Assembly: GCA_011523845.1 (NCBI GenBank)
Contig: WTFV01000227.1
Location: 16,043-80,042, forward strand
Length of the DNA: 64,000 nucleotides
DNA from: Acidobacteriota bacterium
GTDB taxonomy: Bacteria; Acidobacteriota; Vicinamibacteria; Vicinamibacterales; UBA8438
Direction of reading: 5' to 3'
Shown in pieces: positions 16,516 through 23,838 of this stretch. Made by a program: the position numbers and the translations under genes. The notes below the pieces were generated by a model that was given only the letters and a program-made list of their open reading frames with translations, did no database searches and was not told the DNA's origin. Positions within the stretch are counted from its first letter, which is position 1; each line of letters starts with the position of its first letter.

Positions 16516-17210
16516 GCGTGCGGATTGTCCTGGTCGGCTACGGCCGGATGGGCAAGGCCATAGACGCGCTGAGCGCCGATCACGGCTGCGAGGTGGTCGA
16601 GCGTCTCGACATCCACAACAACCGTCATGGCGAGGGCATCGATTCGCCTTCGCTGCCGGTCGCCGACGTCGCGATCGAGTTCTCCCTGGCCGACTCGGTC
16701 GCTTCCAACATCGAGAAGCTCGCCGCGCGCGGCATCGACGTCGTCGTCGGCACCACCGGCTGGGAGGCGCAGGAGGAGGAGGTCCGGCGGGCGACGGCGG
16801 CAGCAGGGATCGGTGTGGTGCACGCCGCGAACTTCTCGCTCGGCGTCAACCTCTTCCAGGCCGTCGTCGAGCGCAGCGCGGCGTTGTTCGCGCGTCACGA
16901 CGACTTCGGGAGCTGGATCCACGAGGGGCACCACGCGGCCAAGCGGGACGCCCCGTCCGGCACGGCGTTGGCCCTCCGGAACGCGATGCAGAAGATGGGG
17001 TACGCGCGAGACATCGACGTCTCGTCGACACGCGCCGGCAGGATGCCGGGTATGCACACCGTCGGGTACGACGGCCCGTTCGACACGATCACGCTGACCC
17101 ATACCGCCCGCGACCGGGCGACGTTCGCGCGGGGCGCGCTGGAGGCGGCGCGCTGGGTGCGCGGCAGGCGCGGCTGGTTCTCGATGCGCGACGTGCTCGG
17201 CATCGACTGA
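16512..17210 (+). CDS. dapB: 4-hydroxy-tetrahydrodipicolinate reductase
   Basis: It reduces the DapA product with NAD(P)H to tetrahydrodipicolinate in the diaminopimelate/lysine pathway. The N-terminal nucleotide motif is VGYGRMGKAI. The substrate motif reads IHEGHHAAKRDAPSGTA, with the paired His and catalytic Lys. VVGTTGW and ANFSLGVNLF are also typical. At 232 residues it is at the short end of the family (E. coli about 273). The ATG overlaps the stop of the ACT gene, and dapA starts 17 bases later, so this is one operon. Confidence 0.93.
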   Translation: MSVRIVLVGYGRMGKAIDALSADHGCEVVERLDIHNNRHGEGIDSPSLPVADVAIEFSLADSVASNIEKLAARGIDVVVGTTGWEAQEEEVRRATAAAGIGVVHAANFSLGVNLFQAVVERSAALFARHDDFGSWIHEGHHAAKRDAPSGTALALRNAMQKMGYARDIDVSSTRAGRMPGMHTVGYDGPFDTITLTHTARDRATFARGALEAARWVRGRRGWFSMRDVLGID

Positions 17211-17226
17211 TCGAGGGAGGTGCGCC

Positions 17227-18144
17227 ATGCAGACACGCTGGGCAGGTTGCGGCACGGCCCTCGTCACGCCGTTCACGGCGAGCGGCGACGTGGACGAGGC
17301 GGCGGTCAGGCGGCTGGCGCGGCGCCAGGTGGACGGCGGCGTGCACTTCCTGGTCCCCTGCGGGACGACGGGCGAGAGCCCCACGCTGTCGCACGCCGAG
17401 AAGCTGCGCGTCGTCGAGCTCGTCGCCGACGAAGCGAACGGCGCCGTACCCGTGCTGGCGGGGGCCGGCGGCTACGACACGCGGGCCACCATCGACCTCG
17501 TCCGCGACCTCGCGGGCGCCGGCGCGACCGGCATCCTATCGGTCACCCCCTACTACAACAAGCCGACCCCGGAGGGGCTCTACCGGCACTACGGCGCCAT
17601 CGCCGACAGCACCGAGCTGCCGATCGTGCTGTACAACGTGCCCGGCCGGACCGCCTGCAACATCGCCCCCGCCACGCTGCTCCGGCTCACGGAGATCGCC
17701 AACGTGGTCGGCGTGAAGGAAGCCTCCGGCGACCTCGGTCAGATAGGCGAGATCTGCCGCGCCGTGCCCGACGACTTCTGCGTGCTCTCGGGAGACGACG
17801 CGTTCGCGCTGGCGGTGATGGCGCTCGGCGGCACGGGGGTGATCTCGGTGATTTCGAACGAGGCGCCCGGCGAGATGGCGGCGCTCGTCGACCAGGCCGC
17901 GGCCGGCGACTTCGCCGCGGCGCGCGCCACCCACGAGCGGTTCCTGCCGCTGATGCAGGTGAACTTCATCGAGTCGAACCCGATCCCGGTCAAGGCCGCG
18001 ATGGCCGAGCTGGGGCTGCTCGACCTGAACTACCGTCTGCCGATGTGCCCACCGGCACCCGCGGCGCGCAAGCGGATCGCCGAGGTGCTGGCCGCGACGG
18101 GGCTGGCCGTGGAGGGAACGCCAATCACCGCGGCACATCCATGA
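17227..18144 (+). CDS. dapA: 4-hydroxy-tetrahydrodipicolinate synthase
   Basis: It condenses pyruvate with aspartate semialdehyde. The 305 residues form the usual TIM-barrel aldolase. PCGTTGESPTLS is the substrate loop, Tyr136 lies in YNVPGRTA, and the Schiff-base lysine is Lys164 in GVKEASGD. A GAGGGAGG-type ribosome site lies just before the ATG. The gene is followed not by dapD directly but by a decayed 50-bp piece of dapD and a reversed vapBC module. Confidence 0.96.
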   Translation: MQTRWAGCGTALVTPFTASGDVDEAAVRRLARRQVDGGVHFLVPCGTTGESPTLSHAEKLRVVELVADEANGAVPVLAGAGGYDTRATIDLVRDLAGAGATGILSVTPYYNKPTPEGLYRHYGAIADSTELPIVLYNVPGRTACNIAPATLLRLTEIANVVGVKEASGDLGQIGEICRAVPDDFCVLSGDDAFALAVMALGGTGVISVISNEAPGEMAALVDQAAAGDFAAARATHERFLPLMQVNFIESNPIPVKAAMAELGLLDLNYRLPMCPPAPAARKRIAEVLAATGLAVEGTPITAAHP

Positions 18145-18160
18145 ACGCACTCGGCAACCC

Positions 18161-18210
18161 GTGAACGCCTGGTCGAGCAGGGCATCCTGGTCGGCTTGCG
18201 CTGCGGCGAC
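18161..18210 (+). pseudogene. Decayed 50-bp fragment of dapD
   Basis: This segment matches dapD bases 19048-19098 (codons for VNAWVKQGILVGFRCGD) at about 45 of 51 aligned positions, including a one-base deletion that breaks the frame. It lies 16 bases after the dapA stop and ends five bases before the 3' end of vapC. The fragment marks the junction where the toxin-antitoxin module entered the dapA-dapD interval. Confidence 0.75.
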
Positions 18211-18215
18211 AGGGG

Positions 18216-18599
18216 TCAACAGGTAACGACCTGCGGCAACTGATCGAAGTGACTATCGGACGTGCACAGCACCAGATCATGCTGAACGGCGAGCGACGCG
18301 ATCCAGAGATCGTTCGTGGGGAGAGCGAGTCCTTTGGCGCGAAGGTGCCAGTAGAGCCGCGCATAGTGGTGCGTCGTCTGTTCGTCGGGCAGGAGCACCG
18401 AGACACGCGGACTGTTCAGGAACCGTTGCAGGTTGGCGGCGTTGGTCGATTCCCGGCGACCGGCCGCGAAACCAGCGCGCAACTCGCCCAGCACGATCAA
18501 GGGCATGCAGATGGAGCGCGCGGCGCGAACGATGTCGACCCGTTCGGCCCGGCCACGCATGAAGTCGCTGTACGCATTGGTGTCGAGAGCGACGTTCAT
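18216..18599 (-). CDS. vapC: VapC-type PIN-domain toxin (ribonuclease)
   Basis: A 127-residue PIN-domain protein. Acidic residues are at the expected places: Asp6 in ALDTNAYSDF, Glu in VLGELRAGF, Asp in TNDLWIAS and Asp in CTSDSHFD. Such toxins cut tRNA or rRNA when freed from the antitoxin. The start overlaps the vapB stop by four bases. The pair lies on the strand opposite to the dap genes and splits dapA from dapD, so it is an insertion. Its downstream end abuts the dapD fragment. Confidence 0.88.
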   Translation of the reverse strand: MNVALDTNAYSDFMRGRAERVDIVRAARSICMPLIVLGELRAGFAAGRRESTNAANLQRFLNSPRVSVLLPDEQTTHHYARLYWHLRAKGLALPTNDLWIASLAVQHDLVLCTSDSHFDQLPQVVTC

Positions 18600-18832
18600 T
18601 TCCAGGCCTCGTCATCGACCTGCTCGAAGTCGGCAACAGCGCGGTCGAAATCCGGATCTTCCTGCCAGGTACCGATCAGGTGATCGAGATCCGCATACGC
18701 GGTCGGCACGGCATCCACGCCGCGAGCGAGCGCTTCCACGACCACGGTGTTGAGGCTCTTGGCTTCGCGCTTGGCGATCTGCCGGAGGGCGCGATCAATC
18801 TCGCCGGGAACGGCACGGACCGTATACTGCAT
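18596..18832 (-). CDS. vapB: VapB-type antitoxin
   Basis: A 78-residue protein upstream of and overlapping vapC. The N-terminal half (MQYTVRAVPGEIDRALRQIA, then SLNTVVVEAL) fits a ribbon-helix-helix DNA-binding fold. The C-terminal half is acidic (DPDFDRAVADFEQVDDEAWK) and would wrap the toxin. It is divergent from dapD with only 29 bases between the start codons. Repression by the VapBC complex could therefore also touch dapD expression. Confidence 0.82.
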   Translation of the reverse strand: MQYTVRAVPGEIDRALRQIAKREAKSLNTVVVEALARGVDAVPTAYADLDHLIGTWQEDPDFDRAVADFEQVDDEAWK

Positions 18833-18838
18833 GCTGTT

Positions 18839-18850
18839 AGTGCAGGCACT
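18839..18850. promoter_or_regulatory. Short inverted repeat between vapB and dapD, candidate operator
   Basis: AGTGC and GCACT flank a two-base centre in the 29-base space between the divergent vapB and dapD starts. An 8-base direct repeat TGCAGGCA also occurs at 18841 and 18863. The position fits an autoregulatory VapBC operator; this is inference from position and symmetry only. Confidence 0.4.
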
Positions 18851-18861
18851 ATATCACGATA

Positions 18862-19734
18862 ATGCAGGCAAACCAAGCAGGCCAGGACCACCGCCATCTC
18901 GCCGAACGGATACGGCAGCTCTACGCCCAGGCGGCCGAGGCAGACCGGACCGAGGCGCGTGGCGCATTCGCGGAGCTCCGCACGGAGCTGGCCGCGGGCC
19001 GCGTGCGGGCGGCAGAGCCCGACCCGTCGTCGCCGACCGGCTGGCGCGTCAACGCCTGGGTCAAGCAGGGCATCCTGGTGGGATTCCGCTGCGGCGACGT
19101 CGTGGCGTTCGATTCCCCCAGCACCGACTCGCCCTACCTGGACAAGGACACGCTGCCTCTCCGGCCGCTCTCGACGGCCTCGAACGTGCGGCTCGTCCCG
19201 GGCGGATCGTCGGTGCGGGACGGCGCATACCTCGGCCGCGGAGTCATCTGCATGCCGCCGATGTACATCAACATCGGCGCCTGGGTCGGGGACGGCAGCC
19301 TCGTCGATTCCCATGCGCTGGTCGGGTCGTGCGCGCAGGTCGGCAGCGGCGTCCACGTCAGCGCCGGGGCGCAGATCGGCGGCGTGCTCGAGCCGGTCGG
19401 CGCGCTGCCGGTGATCGTCGAGGACGACGCGCTGGTCGGCGGCAACACCGGCCTCTACGAAGGTGCGGTGGTCAAGCGCCGGGCGGTCATCGGCGCCGGC
19501 ACGGTCCTGACCGGGTCGACGCCGATCTACGATCTGCCGCAGGGACGGATCATCAGGCCGGCCGCGGGCGAGCCGACGGTGGTGCCGGAAGGCGCGGTCG
19601 TCGTGCCCGGGGCGCGCGCCGTCACGAGCGGCGCGGGGCCGGAGTGGGGGCTGTCGCTCGCCACGCCGGTCATCGTCAAGTACCGCGACGACCGCACGGA
19701 TACCCGAACGGAGCTGGAAGCATGGATCCGGTAG
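18862..19734 (+). CDS. dapD: 2,3,4,5-tetrahydropyridine-2,6-dicarboxylate N-succinyltransferase
   Basis: It transfers succinyl from succinyl-CoA to tetrahydrodipicolinate. The 290-residue protein has an alpha-helical N-terminal domain, then a left-handed beta-helix built of hexapeptide repeats (DGAYLGRGVICMPP, NIGAWVGDGSLVDSHALVG, AQVGSGVHVSAGAQIGG). VNAWVKQGILVGFR and the VIVEDDALVGGNTG segment are family signatures. The last codons overlap the Uma2 gene. The 3' end (DRTDTRTELEAWIR) is echoed by a decayed copy just before dapE. Confidence 0.95.
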   Translation: MQANQAGQDHRHLAERIRQLYAQAAEADRTEARGAFAELRTELAAGRVRAAEPDPSSPTGWRVNAWVKQGILVGFRCGDVVAFDSPSTDSPYLDKDTLPLRPLSTASNVRLVPGGSSVRDGAYLGRGVICMPPMYINIGAWVGDGSLVDSHALVGSCAQVGSGVHVSAGAQIGGVLEPVGALPVIVEDDALVGGNTGLYEGAVVKRRAVIGAGTVLTGSTPIYDLPQGRIIRPAAGEPTVVPEGAVVVPGARAVTSGAGPEWGLSLATPVIVKYRDDRTDTRTELEAWIR

Positions 19735-20300
19735 CCGCCCGGGACGCGCCCGCCGGACCGGCGCGGGCAACGTATCAGGACGTGCTCGACGCGCCGGCGC
19801 ATCGAGTGGCCGAGATCATCGACGGGACGCTCTACACCCACCCGCGACCGGCCGCGCTCCATGCGCTCGCGAGCTCGTCGCTGGGATCGGATCTCTCGAA
19901 TCCTTTCCAGTTCGGCCGCGGCGGCCCCGGCGGGTGGTGGATCATCGACGAGCCGGAGCTGCACCTCGGCGAGGACATCCTCGTGCCCGATCTGGCGGGC
20001 TGGCGCCGGGAACGCATGCCGGACTACCCCGCCGCGGCGTATTTCACGCTGGCGCCGGACTGGGTGTGCGAAGTGCTCTCGGCCTCGACCCGCAAGCTCG
20101 ACCTGCTCGGCAAGCGTCCGATCTATTCGCGGGAGGGAGTGAAACACCTGTGGTTCGTCGACCCGGTGGATCGCACCCTGGAGGCGTTCGAGCTGCGAGA
20201 GCGGGAGTGGGTGCTGATTGCGACGGCCAGGGACGACGACCCGATCGCCATCCGCCCCTTCGACGCGATCACCTTCAGCCTCGCCGATCTGTGGCCCTGA
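19722..20300 (+). CDS. Uma2-family PD-(D/E)xK nuclease-like protein
   Basis: A 192-residue protein of the Uma2 family, which has a restriction-endonuclease-like fold. Family segments are ATYQDVLDAPAHRVAEIIDG, LGEDILVPDLAGWR (acidic active-site residue) and WVCEVLSASTRKLDLLGKR (E..S-x-x-x-x-x-D/K region), then YSREGVKHLWFVDP. Cellular roles are unknown; the genes are common accessory genes in some phyla. It overlaps dapD by 13 bases and interrupts dapD-dapE. Its first codons (MDPVAA) match those of dapE (MEPLAA), and the sequence around its start is a duplicate of the dapD/dapE junction. Confidence 0.82.
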   Translation: MDPVAARDAPAGPARATYQDVLDAPAHRVAEIIDGTLYTHPRPAALHALASSSLGSDLSNPFQFGRGGPGGWWIIDEPELHLGEDILVPDLAGWRRERMPDYPAAAYFTLAPDWVCEVLSASTRKLDLLGKRPIYSREGVKHLWFVDPVDRTLEAFELREREWVLIATARDDDPIAIRPFDAITFSLADLWP

Positions 20301-20468
20301 CGCCCGCAACCGCCTCCGGCCGTGCTCCCCGGCCCCGCCCCCCACGGCAGGTCGCTGCGTCACCGATGCCGTCAGCCTCGCCGATCTGTGGCCCTGAGGT
20401 CCGCAACCGCCTCCGGCCGTGCTCCCGGCCCGCCGCCCCACGGCAGGTCGCTGCGTCACCGATGCCGT
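20276..20468 (+). repeat. Tandem duplication of about 97 bp at the end of the Uma2 gene
   Basis: Copy 1 (20276-20372) and copy 2 (20373-20468) are nearly identical, differing by a few substitutions and small indels in the G/C runs. Copy 1 contains the last codons and TGA of the Uma2 gene (SLADLWP then stop), and copy 2 repeats that text outside the gene. It was probably made by slippage or unequal exchange after the Uma2 insertion. Confidence 0.85.
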
Positions 20469-20493
20469 GTATGATGCCGCCCGACACCAACCA

Positions 20494-20548
20494 CGACAAC
20501 CGCACCGACACGCGCACGGAGCTGGAGACATGGAACCGCTAGCCGCCC
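20494..20548 (+). repeat. Duplicate of the dapD 3' end / downstream start junction
   Basis: The 55 bases match 19686-19740 at 46 positions without gaps. Both copies encode the dapD C-terminus (here DNRTDTRTELETWNR and stop), overlapped by an ATG 36 bases in: the Uma2 ATG in the first copy and the dapE ATG in the second. This suggests the ancestral order was dapD overlapping dapE, with the Uma2 gene inserted between duplicated junctions. Confidence 0.8.
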
Positions 20549-21549
20549 CGCTCGTCGACCTCGCCCGCAACCTCATCGACATCGAGTCCACGAGCGGCGG
20601 CGAAGCCGCGGTGACGACGTGGCTGGCGCGCTGCCTGCGCGAGCGGGGCTACCAGGTCGCCGAGCAGCCGGTGGTCGACGACCGGGTCAACGTCATCGCC
20701 ACGGTCGGTGCGACGGAGCCCGAGACCGTCTACTCCACGCACATCGACTGCGTCCCGCCCTTCTTTCCGAGCCGGATCGAGGGCGACACGCTGTACGGCC
20801 GGGGCGCCTGCGACGCCAAGGGGATCCTCGCGGCCCAGATCATGGCCCTCGACCGGCTCCGCGAGTCGGGCGAGAATCGCGTCGGCCTGCTCGTCGTGGT
20901 GGGCGAGGAGAACGGCAGCCACGGCGCCCGCGCCGCCAACCGCCTCTCGAACCGCTCCCGGTACCTGATCAACGGCGAGCCCACGGACAACCGCCTCGGC
21001 GCCGCCACCAAGGGCGCCTACCGGGTCCGCCTGTCGGCCACCGGGCGCGCGGTCCACTCCGCCTATCCCGAGCTGGGCGAATCGGCCGTCGAGAAGCTGC
21101 TCGACGCCCTCGTCGCCCTCCGCGATCTCGACCTGCCGGTGGACCCCGTGCTCGGCGCCACTACCTACACGGTCGGGGTGCTGTCCGGCGGCGTCGCCCC
21201 CAACGTCGTCCCGCCGGTGGCCGAGGCCGACGTCAACTTCCGCACGGTGGAGCCGGCGGCGCGCGTGCGCGAGCGGCTCGACGCGTCGATGCCCGGCACG
21301 GTGTCGATCGACGACGTCATGATCGTCCCGCCGGTCAGCCTGACGACCCTGCCGGGGTTCGAGACCGCCCCGTTCTCGTTCACCACCGACATCCCGTTCC
21401 TGACCTCGTGGGGCGATCCGCTGCTGGTCGGTCCCGGCTCCATCCACGTGGCGCACACGGCGGACGAGCACGTGCAGATCGACGAGCTGGTGCAGGCGGT
21501 CGATCTGTACGAGAAGCTGGCGCGGGAACTGCTGCCTGCCGAGAGTTGA
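20530..21549 (+). CDS. dapE: Succinyl-diaminopimelate desuccinylase (M20 family)
   Basis: A 339-residue di-zinc M20 peptidase-family enzyme. The metal ligands are visible in STHIDCVPP (His with the following Asp), GRGACDAKG (bridging Asp) and VVGEENGSHGA (catalytic Glu plus metal Glu). NGEPTDN and a C-terminal VAHTADEHV (His) complete the site. The central dimerisation domain includes GRAVHSAYPELGESA. DapE, ArgE and related deacylases are hard to separate by sequence; the position after dapD supports DapE. The ATG lies inside the duplicated dapD-end segment, as overlapping translation would predict. Confidence 0.85.
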   Translation: MEPLAAPLVDLARNLIDIESTSGGEAAVTTWLARCLRERGYQVAEQPVVDDRVNVIATVGATEPETVYSTHIDCVPPFFPSRIEGDTLYGRGACDAKGILAAQIMALDRLRESGENRVGLLVVVGEENGSHGARAANRLSNRSRYLINGEPTDNRLGAATKGAYRVRLSATGRAVHSAYPELGESAVEKLLDALVALRDLDLPVDPVLGATTYTVGVLSGGVAPNVVPPVAEADVNFRTVEPAARVRERLDASMPGTVSIDDVMIVPPVSLTTLPGFETAPFSFTTDIPFLTSWGDPLLVGPGSIHVAHTADEHVQIDELVQAVDLYEKLARELLPAES

Positions 21550-21870
21550 CCCTGGCTGACGACCGCTAGCCGTTCTCGGGAGCCGCCTCGTACGCGGGCC
21601 AACCACGGAGCCGACCAGATCTCAGCCTGCCACGCCTCCAGCTCGCAACCCGACGCCCCGAGGCGCCGGACGGCCACAGCACGCCGAACTCAACCGCAGT
21701 CTGGTGGTGAGCGTCGGTCGATAATGAATCCGACCGGCGATTGACAGAGCCGACCAGCGGGCTGGAAGACAGAAATGGCGCCGACTGCCAACAACACGAG
21801 ACCGACACGAGGGCAACGAAAACGCGGTGGACCCGCAGGTCCGAGTGCGTCAGAATCGTAGGATCGGACG
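21550..21870. other. Intergenic region, no gene recognised
   Basis: 321 bases between dapE and the retropepsin-like gene. It contains a TTGACA hexamer at 21741-21746 but no matching -10 box at the usual spacing. No convincing reading frame, hairpin terminator or RNA gene was seen. Confidence 0.5.
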
Positions 21871-22281
21871 ATGGGAGAGATTCGAGCCAGCGTGACGTTG
21901 GAGAACAGCGGCGACCGCGAGTACGTGTACCGCGGAGACAGCGTCGAGGCGGACGTCCGACGAACGACGGTCGAAGGGATCGTCGACACCGGGGCGGTGA
22001 GTCTCGTAGTCCCGGAAGAGGTCGCGACCGAGCTGGGACTTCGGCACTGGGGCACGAGAACGGTCGTCGACGCGGACGAGCGCCGCGAACAACGGCCCGT
22101 GACCGATGTCACGATCGAGATCGGAAACCTCGCGACGCGGACGGAGGCCATCGTGGGACCGGCGGGAAGCGAGATTCTGATCGGTCAACTGGTGCTCGAA
22201 GCACTCGACCTGATAGCCGACTGCAGAAGCCGAACACTCGCGCCGCGCCATCCGGAAGGGCCAGTCCTGGCGATCCGCTGA
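21871..22281 (+). CDS. Retropepsin-like (clan AA) aspartic protease-fold protein
   Basis: A 136-residue single-domain protein. The catalytic motif VEGIVDTGAVSLVVP has Asp39-Thr40-Gly41, and the later hydrophobic-Gly element EILIGQLVLEALDL fits the second flap half of retroviral-type proteases, which act as dimers. Stand-alone members are widespread accessory proteins in bacteria and often sit beside toxin-antitoxin genes. The substrate is unknown. It has no operon partner within 180 bases on either side. Confidence 0.8.
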   Translation: MGEIRASVTLENSGDREYVYRGDSVEADVRRTTVEGIVDTGAVSLVVPEEVATELGLRHWGTRTVVDADERREQRPVTDVTIEIGNLATRTEAIVGPAGSEILIGQLVLEALDLIADCRSRTLAPRHPEGPVLAIR

Positions 22282-22470
22282 GCCCCCCGGACACCGCTTC
22301 CGGGATCGGCGCCGTCGCGTCGCGCCACAGCAGGCCGAGCTGCTCGCTGCCGTAAACGCGCTGCTCCGAGGGGCCGGCGCTGTGGCGGTGATCCTCCACC
22401 GATCCGTGTTGAAGATCTCCGGGACGAGCCACCAGCCCAAGGCCGCGCCGAACGGTGCTACGCTACGGGC

Positions 22471-22716
22471 ATGAGCAGCGACGCGAAGTGGATCATCGGA
22501 ACCATCGTTCCCGCCATCCTGGTGGTGGCTGGCTTGTTGTCGGCGCAGATCGCCGGTGGAAACACCGGCCTTAACAGGCGGATCGATGACCTGAACGCCA
22601 CCGTGAACGCCCGCTTCGACGACGTGCACCGGCGGATCGACGGCATGCAGGACGATATCCGCGAACTGCGCATCCTCGTCAACGAGATCCTCAAGGGCTC
22701 CGATCCCGCCGACTGA
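22471..22716 (+). CDS. Small membrane-anchored coiled-coil protein (second copy of family)
   Basis: An 81-residue protein. A TM helix (KWIIGTIVPAILVVAGLLSA) precedes a helix with RRIDDLNATVNARFDDVHRRIDG, ending with an amphipathic REL-ILVNEIL segment. It shares the WIIGT start and RRIDD units with the 75-residue protein at 14571-14798. The gene stands alone. It may be a membrane-tethered oligomerising protein, but no function is known. Confidence 0.6.
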   Translation: MSSDAKWIIGTIVPAILVVAGLLSAQIAGGNTGLNRRIDDLNATVNARFDDVHRRIDGMQDDIRELRILVNEILKGSDPAD

Positions 22717-23188
22717 CCGCCCGACGTTTCGTCTCCGTTTGACGCCCGGCCACCGGGTATTCTCCGGTCCGGTCGATGTGTTCCCATCCGAGCGGCGAGA
22801 CGTGAGGCCAGGAACTCTCGGCCGGGAACGCCAGCGCGTTCGAACACGTACAAGCCGCTTTGACGGCAGGTCCCGGCTGCGGGTCTGATAACGGCCCACT
22901 ATGTTGACTTGAGAACTACGGGATCGCCGCTTCCACAGGCGGTGATCGGGCCGGGTCGGGCTGTTGGAACTGCCCCTCTCGGCGTGCTCGACCGGGTTCC
23001 ATACCCGCTTTCATGGCTTTCCGGGACACGCCGGCAGTACCGCGGGCGCCGGTCTGTGTACGACGAGGCCGTGACCGAGGGGGCTGGTGGTGTCGGCCAA
23101 CCGACGAGCACTCACGAGACACGCCGCAGTCAGCACCGCTCTGCAGCGGCACGGGATCTTGCCGGGCGCGCCTCGCGGGCCGGGCGGG
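22717..23188. other. Intergenic region, no gene recognised
   Basis: 472 bases downstream of both the small coiled-coil gene and the higBA pair. Several short frames are open on both strands, but none has family-like sequence or a ribosome site that I trust. It may hold remnants of lost accessory genes. Confidence 0.4.
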
Positions 23189-23458
23189 TCAAGCGACTGC
23201 ACGTTCCTGGCGGATACGTTCCCGCGCCAAGTCGTACTGCGCTTGGCGGCGCACCCAGAACGCTGCGTTGCTCCACCCGATTCGTTCCAGTGCCAGCGCC
23301 ATGGCGGGCGAGATGCCCGTCCTCCCGTTCAGCACCCGCGAGAAGGTCTGGCGCGTGCAGCCGAGCTTCGCCGCCGCCTCGGTCACGGTCCAGCCCTCCT
23401 CCGCCATCGCGTCCCGGAGGCTCTCGCCCGGATGTGCCGGGTCGTGCATCGTCGGCAT
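23189..23458 (-). CDS. higA: HigA-family antitoxin (XRE helix-turn-helix)
   Basis: An 89-residue DNA-binding antitoxin. It opens with the HigA-type HPGESLRDAMAEEGWTVTEAA, and the recognition helix lies in LGCTRQTFSRVLNGRTGIS. The C-terminal part includes WVRRQAQYDLARERIRQE, a common HigA ending. It lies 14 bases after the toxin gene; toxin before antitoxin is the normal order for higBA. Self-regulation at the higB promoter is expected from the family. Confidence 0.9.
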   Translation of the reverse strand: MPTMHDPAHPGESLRDAMAEEGWTVTEAAAKLGCTRQTFSRVLNGRTGISPAMALALERIGWSNAAFWVRRQAQYDLARERIRQERAVA

Positions 23459-23472
23459 GTCACGCTCCCTCG

Positions 23473-23760
23473 TCAGTGGTAATCGATCAACGTCACGTCA
23501 GCCGCCTCGCCGTCCCTGAAGCGAAAGACGATGCGCCAGTTGCCGGAGACCCGCACGCTCCATTGCCCGCGGCGGTCACCCGTCAGCGGATGCAGTCGGT
23601 AGCCCGGAAGGTCCATGTCTCCGGGCTGGATCGCTGAATCCAAGTCCGACAGAATACGTCGAATCCGGGGCGCCAAGGCCGCCGGGATTCGGCGGGCGTC
23701 GCCGCGCTCGAAGAACGCCAACAGCCCCTTGTGTACGATGTCGATAGGGCACTGCAACAC
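23473..23760 (-). CDS. higB: HigB-family toxin (RelE superfamily)
   Basis: A 95-residue ribosome-dependent mRNA endonuclease family member. Family features are IVHKGLLAFFERGDARRI at the start, then LHPLTGDRRGQWSVRVSGNWRIVFRF and the C-terminal LIDYH. The start used is GTG 23758-23760, since no ATG fits the family N-terminus. It forms an operon with higA immediately downstream. Confidence 0.87.
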   Translation of the reverse strand: MLQCPIDIVHKGLLAFFERGDARRIPAALAPRIRRILSDLDSAIQPGDMDLPGYRLHPLTGDRRGQWSVRVSGNWRIVFRFRDGEAADVTLIDYH

Positions 23761-23838
23761 GACACATGGCGTGTTGCAGTGCCCGTGGGATCGCGAGCCC
23801 CCTGGACGAGCTGACTTGTCTCTTCGTGCCTGTCGCCG

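Noticed and set aside
22717..23188. A transposase or phage remnant in the long gap
   Set aside because: Several short frames were read but none showed a DDE, serine-recombinase or tyrosine-recombinase motif.
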